The notes: generated by a model from the letters alone, not told the origin. A stretch of 64,000 bases of DNA from an uncultured Atopobium sp. (GCA_946997485.1 CAMPVF010000007.1:1-64000), one strand, 5' to 3'. Shown: positions 9,481 through 18,795, counted from the first letter of the stretch. A program made the numbers and translations.

Positions 9481-12400
9481 CTACTTCTTAGGAGCGGCAT
9501 ACCACTTGATTTCCTCTTTAATCCAGCCGTCTTTCACCATCTTTGCAATCTCGTCTGGATCTGATGTGTAATGGTGGTAGTACTTCTTTGCATACGGGTT
9601 GTACATGCTGTATACAGGCACAGTGCCATTTTGTACACTGTGGAACTTGATGCCTTCATTCTTCCAGCCAGCCTTAACGCAAGCCTCTACTTCGTCCTCT
9701 TTTGCGGTGTAGTGGTGCTCGTGTGTGTATGGGTTGTACAAACGGTACACACCCTTGCCTTGCTTTGCAGCAACGCTGTCAATCTCGCCTTCACCTGTCC
9801 AGCCTGCAGCTACAAGACTGTCATACTCTGCTTTATCGGTAGTAAACAAGTGCTCGTGCGTCCACGTGTTATACAAACGGTACATTGCCACTGTTGCATG
9901 TGCAGCTTCTGCTTCGGCTACGTCTTCTGCATCTGCAGATGCCGATGCAGGTGCGCCACCCTCTTGCGTTTCGCTCGGCTCACTTGGCACAGGCGCGGGC
10001 ACTGGTGGCTCAGGTTCAGGTGCAGGTGGCACAGGCGCAGGCACGGGCGGTTTCGGCACATCCTTGTCCAGCGCTTGTTGCGCAGTTTGCAGCGTTGCTA
10101 TCGCCGTTTCAATTTCTTTTGGATTTGCTTTATCAGTAAGCTTTGTAAGCGCGTCATACGCCGCCTTAAATGTTGCCACTTTTGTTGCGTCTTTTTTGCT
10201 GGTACCAGTTATTTCTGCAGCATATGCAGCTTTTGTTTTATCAAGCACCAAGCGTGAGCGCTCATAGGTGGCTGTATCATACGTAAGCGCACTATATGCC
10301 TTTGCGCACGCGTCTTTAAGCGCTGTTGCGCGCTCTTGCGTAAGGTTATCTGCAGCGGCAAGCGCCGTCTTAATATCTGCGATAGCTGTCTGATAAGCGC
10401 TATAAGAATCCTTCGTGTAATAGCTCGCCTTCACGCCATTAAACACATTGACAAGTGTGTTTAATTCTTTTGTATCTGCACGTTGCGGCACATTTTTTGA
10501 AGCTGCAGTAAGCTGCGCGAGCTGTGATTCAAAACTATCCTGTGTTGCTGTACCTTCAAGCATGCGCTTTGCAACTGCTATTTCATGTGTTAGTGCATCT
10601 TTTGCACCTTGTGTCCATGTTGTGGTATCTATCTTTTGTGCGGCATCAAGCGCGCTAGAAAGCTTAGTTACGTCGTCTGTGGTTGCTGAGCGCGCGGTAT
10701 CCATAAGCGTAATTTCAGATAGCTCAAGCGGCGCACCTTTCCAGTCAATGGTAATACTTTTTACCACAGGGCCACCATTGCCATTAGCAGCGCGGGCGGT
10801 GCGCTTTGCTGCTGTTGGTTTTGGCTTTGGAAGCTGAGTAAAACTAAATTCATTCAGCAAATTGTCAAGATACCCTAAAGTAATATCTGTTGTTTGATTG
10901 TAATTGTCATCGGTATACACATGCGCAGTAACTTTTGCGCCCGAAGGCTTGCCCACACACGTAATGCGAACGCCCTGTTTAGCTGCGCCTTGCGGCGTTT
11001 TTGGATCGCTTACATTGTACGTAAGCTCGCCTTGTTGCTTTGCGCTCTTCCACGTAGTAGACGTGTCGTTATCAAGCAGGCTTGCAAGCGATGTTGTGCC
11101 TTGATCGGTGGCTGCAATATCTGCATTGCTGTAGGTGCTTGGATGCTCGCCTGCGTTAATGAGCAGCTCGCCAAACTCCACCCAACGAAAATCGTAGGTT
11201 GACGTAAAGCGTATGCGCAGGTAACGAGCGTGTACATCAAGCGGCTTGGTGCCGTTTATATCATTAGCATTTTTTGCCGTGTCGTCGGTTTTTGGATTTG
11301 ACGTATACACGTTACCCGGGTTTTTAGAGTCGTGCGTAAGCCAGGGTGCCTCTTTTGCTGTATCACCCGTCCAAACGTTTTCAACTTTCGTTTTGCCGTT
11401 TATCGTGAGCACCTTATGCCAGTCGCTATCAGGCGCGTCTTTAGAATCGGCAGCTTCAATCACAGCGTCGCGAATAAAGTCAAGCGAGGTTTCGGGCACA
11501 TAGTATGCAAGGCTGGTAATGTGGCGCTCTTGCCCCAAGTCGAACACAACTTTTTGTCCCTCTTTAGGACATTGCGTATTTTTGAATGTAGTCGAAATGT
11601 CACCATCAAACAGGGCTTTTGCATTAACGGTGCCAATATCGCTTGACACGGTTGAGGGTGCATGCTTTACATCGAAGCTAATACTTGTGTTATTGGTGGT
11701 AATTTGCGCCGAATTAGTTGCACGCCATGCAACAAAACGCGCTGTTACAGGCTTGTTGGCATACTCGCTCCACGCAAGGCCGTTCTCAGAATACATGAGT
11801 TTAACACCCGCCGGAAGTTGAGGCGCACCTGTTACCGTTACGTGCTGGCGAATTGCGCCCAAGTCGGCGCCTACATAATCGCCTGCTTCGAGCTTTTGTG
11901 TGGCATTACTCAACGAAATAACATTGTCTTTTGCATCCGAACTAATGGCAACAATGCTGGGCGATTCAATATTTGAAAAGGCTGCAGTTTTTGGTTTTAC
12001 TACTTCGTGGGCAGTGATGTCGTTTAACACCCACCACGCATTGGTATCTTTAGTTGAACGCACACGAATATTGGTAACAGCTGCTTTTTCGATATCGTAC
12101 GTTTTGTCGTTATCGCTACCAATTGTACCTGCCTGTTTCCAGTTTTTTCCATTATCGCAGCTATATTCAACCACGCCAGCTTGCAGCGTATCGCCTTTTG
12201 AGCCACCTGGCTTATAGCCTTGCCGCACGAAAATCTTATCGATAGTTTTTGGCGATGAGAAATTCAGCTGCACCGCATCACCACTCTTAATATTGGAGCC
12301 TCCTGGCTCATGCAGCCATGCAAGCGTTGATTGCTGCCCATCAAGCACGTATTCTTTCTTGTTTTGTTGATACTCTTGAAGGTTAATAAGATCAACCGTT

Positions 12401-15018
12401 GTCGTTATCTTTTTTGTATCATCGCGGTTTATCTCAATATCGGCAATCGTTGGCCATGCATCTTGTTTGTTGTCGCGCGTTGCAATAAGACGCACGCCGT
12501 ACACCTGCTTTAAGGTAAGCCCCTTTACGTCTACCACCGACGCTCCGCCAAGATTTGTTTGACCTTCAACGTCTTTCCAGGTTTTACCATCAAAATACTG
12601 CAGCTTAGCCGCATCCATAAAGTCGCGACCCTGACCTTGTGTAAACGTTACACGCGTTATATCAAACGGCTTATTGCGCGTAACGCCAAAATACGTGCCA
12701 CTGGTAAGCTTATTTGGCGACTTGTAAATAAGCTTTGTTGAAGGGTTGCCATCAAGCACGCTTGTCGCCTCGCCACCTTCAGGCGTATCACTACGATTTG
12801 TTACATATGTAGTAAACACCTTATTTGGATTGAGTTTTTCTTGCGTCATGCGCACGGCAAACTCGTTAAGCTCGCGGGCAAATGGCTCAACAGTGCGCTT
12901 GCCCACACGGGCATATTCCGTGTGATCGATGTAGTGAAAACCATGTGATTGATACGCCTTAAACGCAGCATATCCCTGCGAAGCATGCTCGAGCATCGCC
13001 GACGTATTGTTTGCTTCTTTTGCAAGAACAGCGTCGCAGTTTTCACGCACACTCAAAAGCAGGTCTTTCCACGCATCTATCCACGGCTTAATTTGGTTAT
13101 ACGTGTATGGATTGCCTGGATTTTCGGCATATTGAATGGCTGCCTGCTCAAGTGGAGCTAACAGATCTTTTACCTCTTGTGCCTGCTTCGCTGTGAAGTT
13201 TGATGCTTTAGCTGCAGCACTATACGCAGCAAGCTTGTCTTGCATTGCCTGCGACTCATCATTGTCCCAGGTTGTGCCACCGCCAAACATACGGCGCATG
13301 TTTTCGGAAATAAGTTTATACGCTTTGGACGAACGTGTTTCACGGCCGTTATTGTGATCGATATAACTAAACGAATCGTCCCACGTTTGAGCGCTGTGCT
13401 TCGTTGATTTCCACAGGTTCCACGTAAAATCGGCAGTCATGAACATACCCTGTTTTGAAGGCTCCGACTCCTGCATCGGGTTAATAACAACACCTTCTAC
13501 CTCGCCTGGCGTAAGATCGCTACCAAGGAAATTATCGTGTCCACCCATGTGAAGGGCATTTTTATCGTTATCTGAGCACGGCCAGTTTATCCACATAAAC
13601 GGTGCACGGCTCGAGTTATTCTTAAACGAAGTTGCAAAATTGCGATCGATTTTGCCCCATACACGACCGCCTGTATTAATTACCTGAATATTGCTCGGCA
13701 AATTCTTATACCAGCCTTCACCGTAGCCCATGTAATTTACAGGACAAAATACAATGGTGTCTTTTAGACCTGGGTAGAGCGGCGAGCCATCCTTAGTCGT
13801 TTGTTTTTGGAGCCCCTGAATCCAATCGCTCATATCTTTAAGAAGGCGTGTGTACAAATCTGCACCCTGATTGCCAGCATCGTCTGCCAAAATAGCAATT
13901 TGACGCACACCATGGTCGATGGTTTGTTTAAATTTCTTTTTGAGAATGGCAACTTTTGTATCATAGTTTGCCGAGGTAATTGGATCGTACATAAATGGAT
14001 GCAACGCATACAAAAAGCGTGTTTTCGATTCGTTTCCAGCTTTTGCCAAAGGTTCAATAACGCGTTTGAGTTCTTCTGGCGTGTATAATTCCTGCCAGTG
14101 CTTGTTGTGCTTTGGATCGTCTTTTGGCGCATACACGTAGGCATTAAGCTTGTAATAGCCTGCCCACTTCATAAGGTTAATACGATCTTGCACGCTCCAA
14201 GGATTGCCGTAGTAGCCCTCAATAAATCCGCGCGTTTTTACATCGGCCCAGTCGTTAATAACTGTTTTACGCAATGTTGAACCAGGCAACACCGAAAGCA
14301 AATGGTACAAGGTTGTTGCACCATAGTACGCCGAATCGCTGTCCTTGCCCAAAATAACAATACGGACAGGCGTTGTGCTAGTTGCAGGCAGAACACAGAG
14401 CGTATATGGATCGATATTGTTCCACATACCTCCATCGGTGATTGCGCCCTGCTTCACCAAGTCGTTATAGAGCGTATCTGCCTTGTCGCCCGATCCGTGA
14501 ATACCCATATATATTTCGGCAGGAGTTTGCATGAGCGATGCGCTTTGTTTGTCATCAACAATGTCCATTTGTTGCTGGCTAAGCGCTTCCTTTAGACGAT
14601 TATACGTATCGCTATCTATACCTTTTTCTGCATAAACATGAGCGTAGCTGGGTAAAGACACCACATCTTTAGTTGTAGTGTAGCTATGCGGCGTTGGATA
14701 CAATTTATATTGTGCCTGAGTTTGCTCGCTGGTATTTTGCGCGAGCGTAGGCGGTTGTTGCTGCTGTGCATACAACTGAGTTGTTGCATATGTACATACA
14801 AGCGCTGCACTCAACGCGCAGCTACATGCAAGCGCTGCAATAACGTGAGGACGTGTGCGTAAAGATGAAATAGGGTTTATGCAGCGCATATTCACGTGAA
14901 TGTGCGACGTGCAACGCGAAACTAACGGGAGTGTTTGATTGGTTTCGGCAGATGCTACAGCTACACCGTTCGCATGCAGCGGACGATGATTGTGATTGGT
15001 TTGAACGTGTTTATACAT
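9481..15018 (-). CDS. Secreted GH84 beta-N-acetylglucosaminidase (hyaluronidase/O-GlcNAcase family) with CBM, FIVAR and DUF5648 modules
   Basis: A 1845-residue exported enzyme of family GH84, which removes beta-linked GlcNAc from glycoproteins by substrate-assisted catalysis. GFIEGYYGNPW (Glu267) and the catalytic Asp379-Asp380 pair in ILADDAG are the family hallmarks. A GH20b-like domain precedes the barrel. Several F5/8 (CBM32-like) domains, a FIVAR-type helical module (about 1515-1600), a Pro-rich linker and three DUF5648 repeats (from about 1715) follow. The N terminus is unusual: about 55 residues precede the hydrophobic signal segment (about 57-83). Met44 has no ribosome-binding site, while Met1 has GAGGGAAG upstream, so the long form is chosen. 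A run of 11 C lies 56 bases upstream of the start. The gene order suggests an operon with the GH20-GH2 gene. Confidence 0.92.
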   Translation of the reverse strand: MYKHVQTNHNHRPLHANGVAVASAETNQTLPLVSRCTSHIHVNMRCINPISSLRTRPHVIAALACSCALSAALVCTYATTQLYAQQQQPPTLAQNTSEQTQAQYKLYPTPHSYTTTKDVVSLPSYAHVYAEKGIDSDTYNRLKEALSQQQMDIVDDKQSASLMQTPAEIYMGIHGSGDKADTLYNDLVKQGAITDGGMWNNIDPYTLCVLPATSTTPVRIVILGKDSDSAYYGATTLYHLLSVLPGSTLRKTVINDWADVKTRGFIEGYYGNPWSVQDRINLMKWAGYYKLNAYVYAPKDDPKHNKHWQELYTPEELKRVIEPLAKAGNESKTRFLYALHPFMYDPITSANYDTKVAILKKKFKQTIDHGVRQIAILADDAGNQGADLYTRLLKDMSDWIQGLQKQTTKDGSPLYPGLKDTIVFCPVNYMGYGEGWYKNLPSNIQVINTGGRVWGKIDRNFATSFKNNSSRAPFMWINWPCSDNDKNALHMGGHDNFLGSDLTPGEVEGVVINPMQESEPSKQGMFMTADFTWNLWKSTKHSAQTWDDSFSYIDHNNGRETRSSKAYKLISENMRRMFGGGTTWDNDESQAMQDKLAAYSAAAKASNFTAKQAQEVKDLLAPLEQAAIQYAENPGNPYTYNQIKPWIDAWKDLLLSVRENCDAVLAKEANNTSAMLEHASQGYAAFKAYQSHGFHYIDHTEYARVGKRTVEPFARELNEFAVRMTQEKLNPNKVFTTYVTNRSDTPEGGEATSVLDGNPSTKLIYKSPNKLTSGTYFGVTRNKPFDITRVTFTQGQGRDFMDAAKLQYFDGKTWKDVEGQTNLGGASVVDVKGLTLKQVYGVRLIATRDNKQDAWPTIADIEINRDDTKKITTTVDLINLQEYQQNKKEYVLDGQQSTLAWLHEPGGSNIKSGDAVQLNFSSPKTIDKIFVRQGYKPGGSKGDTLQAGVVEYSCDNGKNWKQAGTIGSDNDKTYDIEKAAVTNIRVRSTKDTNAWWVLNDITAHEVVKPKTAAFSNIESPSIVAISSDAKDNVISLSNATQKLEAGDYVGADLGAIRQHVTVTGAPQLPAGVKLMYSENGLAWSEYANKPVTARFVAWRATNSAQITTNNTSISFDVKHAPSTVSSDIGTVNAKALFDGDISTTFKNTQCPKEGQKVVFDLGQERHITSLAYYVPETSLDFIRDAVIEAADSKDAPDSDWHKVLTINGKTKVENVWTGDTAKEAPWLTHDSKNPGNVYTSNPKTDDTAKNANDINGTKPLDVHARYLRIRFTSTYDFRWVEFGELLINAGEHPSTYSNADIAATDQGTTSLASLLDNDTSTTWKSAKQQGELTYNVSDPKTPQGAAKQGVRITCVGKPSGAKVTAHVYTDDNYNQTTDITLGYLDNLLNEFSFTQLPKPKPTAAKRTARAANGNGGPVVKSITIDWKGAPLELSEITLMDTARSATTDDVTKLSSALDAAQKIDTTTWTQGAKDALTHEIAVAKRMLEGTATQDSFESQLAQLTAASKNVPQRADTKELNTLVNVFNGVKASYYTKDSYSAYQTAIADIKTALAAADNLTQERATALKDACAKAYSALTYDTATYERSRLVLDKTKAAYAAEITGTSKKDATKVATFKAAYDALTKLTDKANPKEIETAIATLQTAQQALDKDVPKPPVPAPVPPAPEPEPPVPAPVPSEPSETQEGGAPASASADAEDVAEAEAAHATVAMYRLYNTWTHEHLFTTDKAEYDSLVAAGWTGEGEIDSVAAKQGKGVYRLYNPYTHEHHYTAKEDEVEACVKAGWKNEGIKFHSVQNGTVPVYSMYNPYAKKYYHHYTSDPDEIAKMVKDGWIKEEIKWYAAPKK

Positions 15019-15392
15019 GGAGAACTTCTTCCCTCTGACATGGATACACGTTCACAATATCAACTATTGAAAGCCCCCCCCCCCTCATTTTTCGCTTAAT
15101 GGTGGCATATTTGTCGTAAACGTTAGTGGTATTACGTGCATATACACGTATTTTTGTATACATACCAGTAATTCATACTGAGTTCTTATTTGTTCTCTTT
15201 GTTAACTTTTTGGGTTAGCTACACTAAAACGCGGAGTGCGGGATGCGGGGTACGCGGGACGATGACATGGCGCCACGAGGCACCAACAGGGACGGCACCA
15301 CGCCTTTGCTCAACATGTGAAACAACCTGGAGCATGATACACTTACGTTGCACGAACGCACGCAGGCAACAACGCCCCGGAAAGGATCGCCC
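15019..15392. other. Divergent intergenic region between the GH84 and flavin oxidoreductase genes
   Basis: The region must hold promoters for both flanking genes. It contains the poly-C tract at 15074-15084 and an AT-rich part around 15100-15230. From about 15230 to 15270 it is rich in short GCGGG/ACGCGG-type repeats. I do not see a promoter I would call with confidence, nor any gene; minus-strand frames here read through the start of the next gene and look spurious. Confidence 0.5.
15074..15084. repeat. Homopolymeric C11 (G11 on minus strand) tract upstream of the GH84 gene
   Basis: Eleven consecutive C residues lie 56-66 bases upstream of the GH84 start codon. On the transcribed strand this is a G11 run in the promoter or 5' leader. 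Homopolymers of this length are prone to slipped-strand length change. The run stands out sharply against the local AT-rich sequence. Confidence 0.95.
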
Positions 15393-16517
15393 ATGACCCA
15401 ACATACCACCTACACCGTAACGCACGATGCCAAAAACCACTTCGCTCACCTGCGGAATCACTGGTTTTTGCCTGCCATGGCGCGCGAGGGCTCCATTGAC
15501 GGGCACCCCAGCGAAGCGCTCATTAGCTATTACAACACCATAACGCAAAAGGGCTTTGGCCTGGTGATATTGGAGCATGCGTACGTTAACAAAAGTGGCA
15601 AAGCGTCGCCAAAACAAATGGGCATCGACGCGGCGGCGGATGCTGCCATGGATGCCAATGGCGAGCCCGATAACGGCGCGGGCGAGCACAACTCAGATCG
15701 TCACACCTTTGAAGCCATCGCCCAAGCGATTCACCAACACAATGTACCTGCAATTATGCAGCTCTCACACGCAGGCCAGCAAACCCGAGCCACGCTGCCG
15801 CAGCTTACAGGCCCAAGTGCGGGGGTCGTTATGCGCGCGGGCAAGCCTACTGCCGTCCGCGAGCTTTCGTGCAGCGAAATATCATCCCTGGTAGACGACT
15901 TTGTTGCGGCGGCAAAGCGCGCTCAGTCGTTTGGCTTTGACGGCGTGGAAATACATTCGGCGCACGGCTATTTGTTAAGCCAGTTTTACTCGCCGCTGGT
16001 AAATAAGCGCAACGACAGCTACGGCGGAAGTCTTGAAAACCGGTTGCGCTTTCATTGCGAAATTTTGCAGGCAATTCGCCGCGAGCTTCCCGACTTTCCT
16101 TTGTTTGTGCGTCTTGGCGCGCGCGATTATGAGGACGGCGGCAACACGCTAAGCGACGCCGTGCAGGCGGCGTGCATATTGGCGCCGTACATCGATTACC
16201 TGGACATATCGGGCGGCATTCACGATGTAAGCCGTCACGATACAAACCCGGCGTATCCGCTTGGCTATTTTAGCGAAACCTGCGCGGCAATTAAGCGCGA
16301 GTTTGCGCAGCGTATGAGGTCTGCAAACGGCACGAGCACGGACAACGTGGACAGCGCTCACACCGCAGCTATCACGGGTGATGCGCGCTTTAACGTGCCG
16401 GTGCTCATGGCGGGCGGGCTTACCTCTACCAAGGATGGCGACGCCCTTCTTCAACAGGACATATGCGATTTTGCAGGATTTGGTCGAGCAGCTCTTCGCA
16501 ACGGATTTATGCTGTAA
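15393..16517 (+). CDS. NADH:flavin oxidoreductase, Old Yellow Enzyme family
   Basis: A 374-residue FMN-binding TIM-barrel oxidoreductase of the OYE/NADH-oxidase family, expected to reduce activated double bonds. The FMN/active-site segment QLSHAGQQT and the conserved motifs EIHSAHGYLLSQFYSP and RNDSYGGSLENR are present, as is the C-terminal phosphate-binding region (VPVLMAGGL, then FAGFGRAALRN). It is a single-domain form without the C-terminal 4Fe-4S and FAD domains of 2,4-dienoyl-CoA reductases. The start is the ATG at 15393, with GGAAAGGA at 15379-15386; an upstream in-frame ATG at 15348 lacks a site. It stands alone between unrelated genes, so the substrate is unknown. Confidence 0.9.
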   Translation: MTQHTTYTVTHDAKNHFAHLRNHWFLPAMAREGSIDGHPSEALISYYNTITQKGFGLVILEHAYVNKSGKASPKQMGIDAAADAAMDANGEPDNGAGEHNSDRHTFEAIAQAIHQHNVPAIMQLSHAGQQTRATLPQLTGPSAGVVMRAGKPTAVRELSCSEISSLVDDFVAAAKRAQSFGFDGVEIHSAHGYLLSQFYSPLVNKRNDSYGGSLENRLRFHCEILQAIRRELPDFPLFVRLGARDYEDGGNTLSDAVQAACILAPYIDYLDISGGIHDVSRHDTNPAYPLGYFSETCAAIKREFAQRMRSANGTSTDNVDSAHTAAITGDARFNVPVLMAGGLTSTKDGDALLQQDICDFAGFGRAALRNGFML

Positions 16518-16581
16518 TTAGTAACCTGAATTAGGTAACACATGCATTCCCAAAAACGTGAGTATGCACAAAAGAACCGTG

Positions 16582-17517
16582 TTACAGCTCCTCAACGCGG
16601 CAGCCATCGTATATTTTGGCCCAATTATTGCAATTAATATACCCCGTTTTTGCTTCGAGCGCATTAAGCGTACCGCAGGTAGCACCATATTTGAGCACCT
16701 CGATGGGGTCTTTGTGCTTGGTTAAGGCATATGCAAAACCGGCAATGGTGGAATCGCCCGAACCAGTTGCGTTAACTGCGGAAATAGGCGCAACATGCAA
16801 ACGCAAGCGCTTGCCATTATGCAGCGCAAACAATCCGTCCTTTCCCATCGAAATAACCACCCAGCTAATACCTACAAAACGAGCGTCAGCCTCAATGGTA
16901 TCGGCAAGTTGATGCAGCTCATTTGGGGTAAACGACGTATGCAACATTGCATTTACTTCCGAGAGATTTGGCTTAATAAGAAACGGTTTCACATCGCTTT
17001 CAAGCGCATAATCAAGCGCTGGCGACGACGTGTCGAGAAGCACAGGAACGTGCTGCTTGTGAGCTTCTTTGATAAGCTGCACGTAATAGCGCGGATCTAC
17101 GCCACGCGGCAGCGAACCCGACATAGTAACTACCTCGGCCTGCGCAAGTGCACGTGCAAACGCGCTGGTAAACGCCTCAAGCTCATCGTTTGCAACTTCA
17201 GGACCGGCTTCCAAAAGCTCCGTTTGCTTACCCTCGTGAAGCACCGCTACACACGTGCGCGTCTCGCCAGCAATGTGCGTAAACTCGTGCGGCGTGCCGT
17301 CGGCATCCATAAGTTTTTCGAGAAGCACGCCCATGCAGCCTCCCGCAAGACCCATCGCACGCACGTCACTTCCCAGCTCTTGCAGCACGCGTGCCACGTT
17401 AATACCCTTACCACCTGCAGTTTTGTGCGCCTGTACCCTATTAACATCATCAAGGGTAAGAGTATCAAGGCTATAGCGTGTGTCGATAGATGGATTCATC
17501 GTAACAGTGACAATCAT
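16582..17517 (-). CDS. PfkB-family phosphosugar kinase (tagatose-6-phosphate kinase / 1-phosphofructokinase type)
   Basis: A 311-residue cytoplasmic kinase of the LacC/FruK group, which phosphorylates tagatose-6-P or fructose-1-P to the bisphosphate. It shows the start motif VTMNPSID, the substrate-binding AGGKGINVARVL near residue 35, and the ATP-site/catalytic NATGSGDSTIAGF near the C terminus. The ATG at 17517 is preceded by GGAG; the open frame continues upstream without a site. It is divergent from a GatY-type aldolase, which makes tagatose-6-phosphate kinase (LacC) the more attractive assignment. Family members cannot be separated reliably by eye, and no lacAB isomerase or fructose PTS is nearby. 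Confidence 0.88.
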   Translation of the reverse strand: MIVTVTMNPSIDTRYSLDTLTLDDVNRVQAHKTAGGKGINVARVLQELGSDVRAMGLAGGCMGVLLEKLMDADGTPHEFTHIAGETRTCVAVLHEGKQTELLEAGPEVANDELEAFTSAFARALAQAEVVTMSGSLPRGVDPRYYVQLIKEAHKQHVPVLLDTSSPALDYALESDVKPFLIKPNLSEVNAMLHTSFTPNELHQLADTIEADARFVGISWVVISMGKDGLFALHNGKRLRLHVAPISAVNATGSGDSTIAGFAYALTKHKDPIEVLKYGATCGTLNALEAKTGYINCNNWAKIYDGCRVEEL

Positions 17518-17662
17518 GTGAACTCCAGTCTGATGGTAAACCATGTATACAGTGCAACTTCTTCGCCGTAATGGCGTGCGCAGCGCTGTAGCGCCCTCGT
17601 TGGGTGTGCTGCTACCGTAAGTATACGCGGAATTTGTGTGCACCTCAACTGGTATCAACCAC

Positions 17663-17691
17663 TTATTCCTCAATACGTGATACAACATAAT
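17663..17691 (+). promoter_or_regulatory. Candidate promoter of the aldolase gene
   Basis: TTATTC (17663-17668) and CATAAT (17686-17691) are separated by 17 bases, 57 bases upstream of the aldolase start. Downstream at about 17700-17728 an imperfect inverted repeat, TTTTACGTATG...CGTATGTAAAA (9 of 11 matched), may be an operator shared with the divergent kinase. Confidence 0.35.
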
Positions 17692-17747
17692 TACTACTGT
17701 TTTACGTATGCAATGTACGTATGTAAAAACTCTTGAAAGGGGTTTGC

Positions 17748-18599
17748 ATGTTAGTTTCAACGAAGGAAATGCTGCAAAAAGCATATGAGGGTCATTATGC
17801 CGTTGGTGCTTTTAATGTTGAAAATCTTGAGTTCGTTATGGCTGCTATTCGCGCCGCTCAGGACAAAAATTCTCCAATCATCGTGCAAACGACCCCTGGT
17901 ACCTTGCGTTATGCAAGTTTAGACTACTTTAAAGCAATGGTAACCGTGGCCGCCGAGGCTGTTTCGGTTCCTGTAGCGCTGCACTTGGATCATGGTGACA
18001 CCTTTGAGCGCTGCGTTCAAGCAATGCGCGCGGGCTACACCTCGGTTATGATCGACGGCTCGCACGTACCCTACGAGGACAACCTTGCTGTTACCTCGGC
18101 CGTTACCAAGGTTGCAGGCCCCATCAACTTGCCTGTTGAAGCCGAGCTTGGTAAAGTTGGCGGTAAAGAGGACGACGGTCCACTCGTTACAGGCGAAAAT
18201 CCCTACACCGACCCCGACCAGGCAGCAGAATTTGTTGAGCGCACACACTGCACCTCGCTTGCTGTGGGCGTTGGTACCATTCACGGTGTGTACAAGGGTG
18301 AGCCCCACATTGAGCAGGGTATTCTTAAAGAAATTGCCGCACACACATCACTGCCCCTGGTTCTTCACGGCACATCGGGTGTGCCAAACGACCAGGTACG
18401 CGAGGCAATCGCAAACGGAATTTGCAAGGTTAACTATGCAACTGAGCTTCGTCAGGTGTTTACCGCTGGTATGATGAAATACATGGATGCTAACCCCGAA
18501 ACCTTCGATCCCAAAAAGTCGCTCACGCCGGCTATGGACGAAGTGTACGCGCTTGTGTGCTCGCACATGGACAACCTCGGCAGCACCAATAAAGCGTAA
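17748..18599 (+). CDS. Class II ketose-bisphosphate aldolase, GatY/KbaY-like (tagatose-bisphosphate aldolase)
   Basis: A 283-residue zinc-dependent aldolase, expected to split tagatose-1,6-bisphosphate (or fructose-1,6-bisphosphate) into DHAP and glyceraldehyde-3-phosphate. Zinc and substrate motifs are visible: HLDHGDTF, EAELGKVGGKEDD, GTIHGVYKGEP and LHGTSG. Length and the YTDPDQAAEF segment resemble GatY/KbaY more than the longer FbaA enzymes. The start is the ATG at 17748 after GAAAGGGG; the frame extends five codons further without a better site. It is divergent from the LacC/FruK-like kinase and followed by a strong terminator. With the two galactose/hexosamine-releasing glycosidases nearby, a tagatose-pathway role fits, but fructose-bisphosphate aldolase is not excluded. 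Confidence 0.9.
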   Translation: MLVSTKEMLQKAYEGHYAVGAFNVENLEFVMAAIRAAQDKNSPIIVQTTPGTLRYASLDYFKAMVTVAAEAVSVPVALHLDHGDTFERCVQAMRAGYTSVMIDGSHVPYEDNLAVTSAVTKVAGPINLPVEAELGKVGGKEDDGPLVTGENPYTDPDQAAEFVERTHCTSLAVGVGTIHGVYKGEPHIEQGILKEIAAHTSLPLVLHGTSGVPNDQVREAIANGICKVNYATELRQVFTAGMMKYMDANPETFDPKKSLTPAMDEVYALVCSHMDNLGSTNKA

Positions 18600-18673
18600 C
18601 CGCCGCAAGGCTCCTACCTGCAATTTATTTGCATCACGCGTGCCGTAGTGCAGTAAACACGGTCGAACTAAAT

Positions 18674-18709
18674 AATGCAGCTAGCATAGGTGCTGGCTGC
18701 ATTTTTTAT
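18674..18709 (+). terminator. Intrinsic terminator of the aldolase gene
   Basis: AATGCAGCTAGCA pairs with TGCTGGCTGCATT (one mismatched pair in the arm) and is followed by a T-rich run at 18701-18709. It lies 75 bases beyond the aldolase stop. Confidence 0.85.
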
Positions 18710-18712
18710 TGG

Positions 18713-18795
18713 GCACTTTTCAGACGTTTTACTGTGCACTTTTCAGACAAATCATTATGCACTTTTCAGAAATTGCTGAAAAAGTGCAGCATAAT
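18713..18795. repeat. Three 12-bp iterons at 23-bp spacing plus inverted copy
   Basis: GCACTTTTCAGA occurs at 18713, 18736 and 18759, exactly 23 bases apart. A near-inverted copy (GCTGAAAAAGTGC, 18775-18787) makes the third iteron part of a long hairpin, ATTATGCACTTTTCAG / CTGAAAAAGTGCAGCATAAT (18754-18795). Regularly spaced CACTTTTCAG-type repeats resemble the multiple end repeats of IS21-like insertion sequences, but no transposase is present. It may be a solo element end or a binding-site array. Confidence 0.75.

Noticed and set aside
15219..15689. Minus-strand frame of 156 codons overlapping the start of the flavin oxidoreductase gene
   Set aside because: It is antisense to a clear coding sequence and to GC-rich repeats, with no ribosome-binding site and no recognisable protein.
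17518..17784. Extension of the PfkB kinase to a 400-residue protein
   Set aside because: It would overlap the divergent aldolase start. The ATG at 17517 has GGAG upstream and begins the family's conserved VTMNPSID motif.
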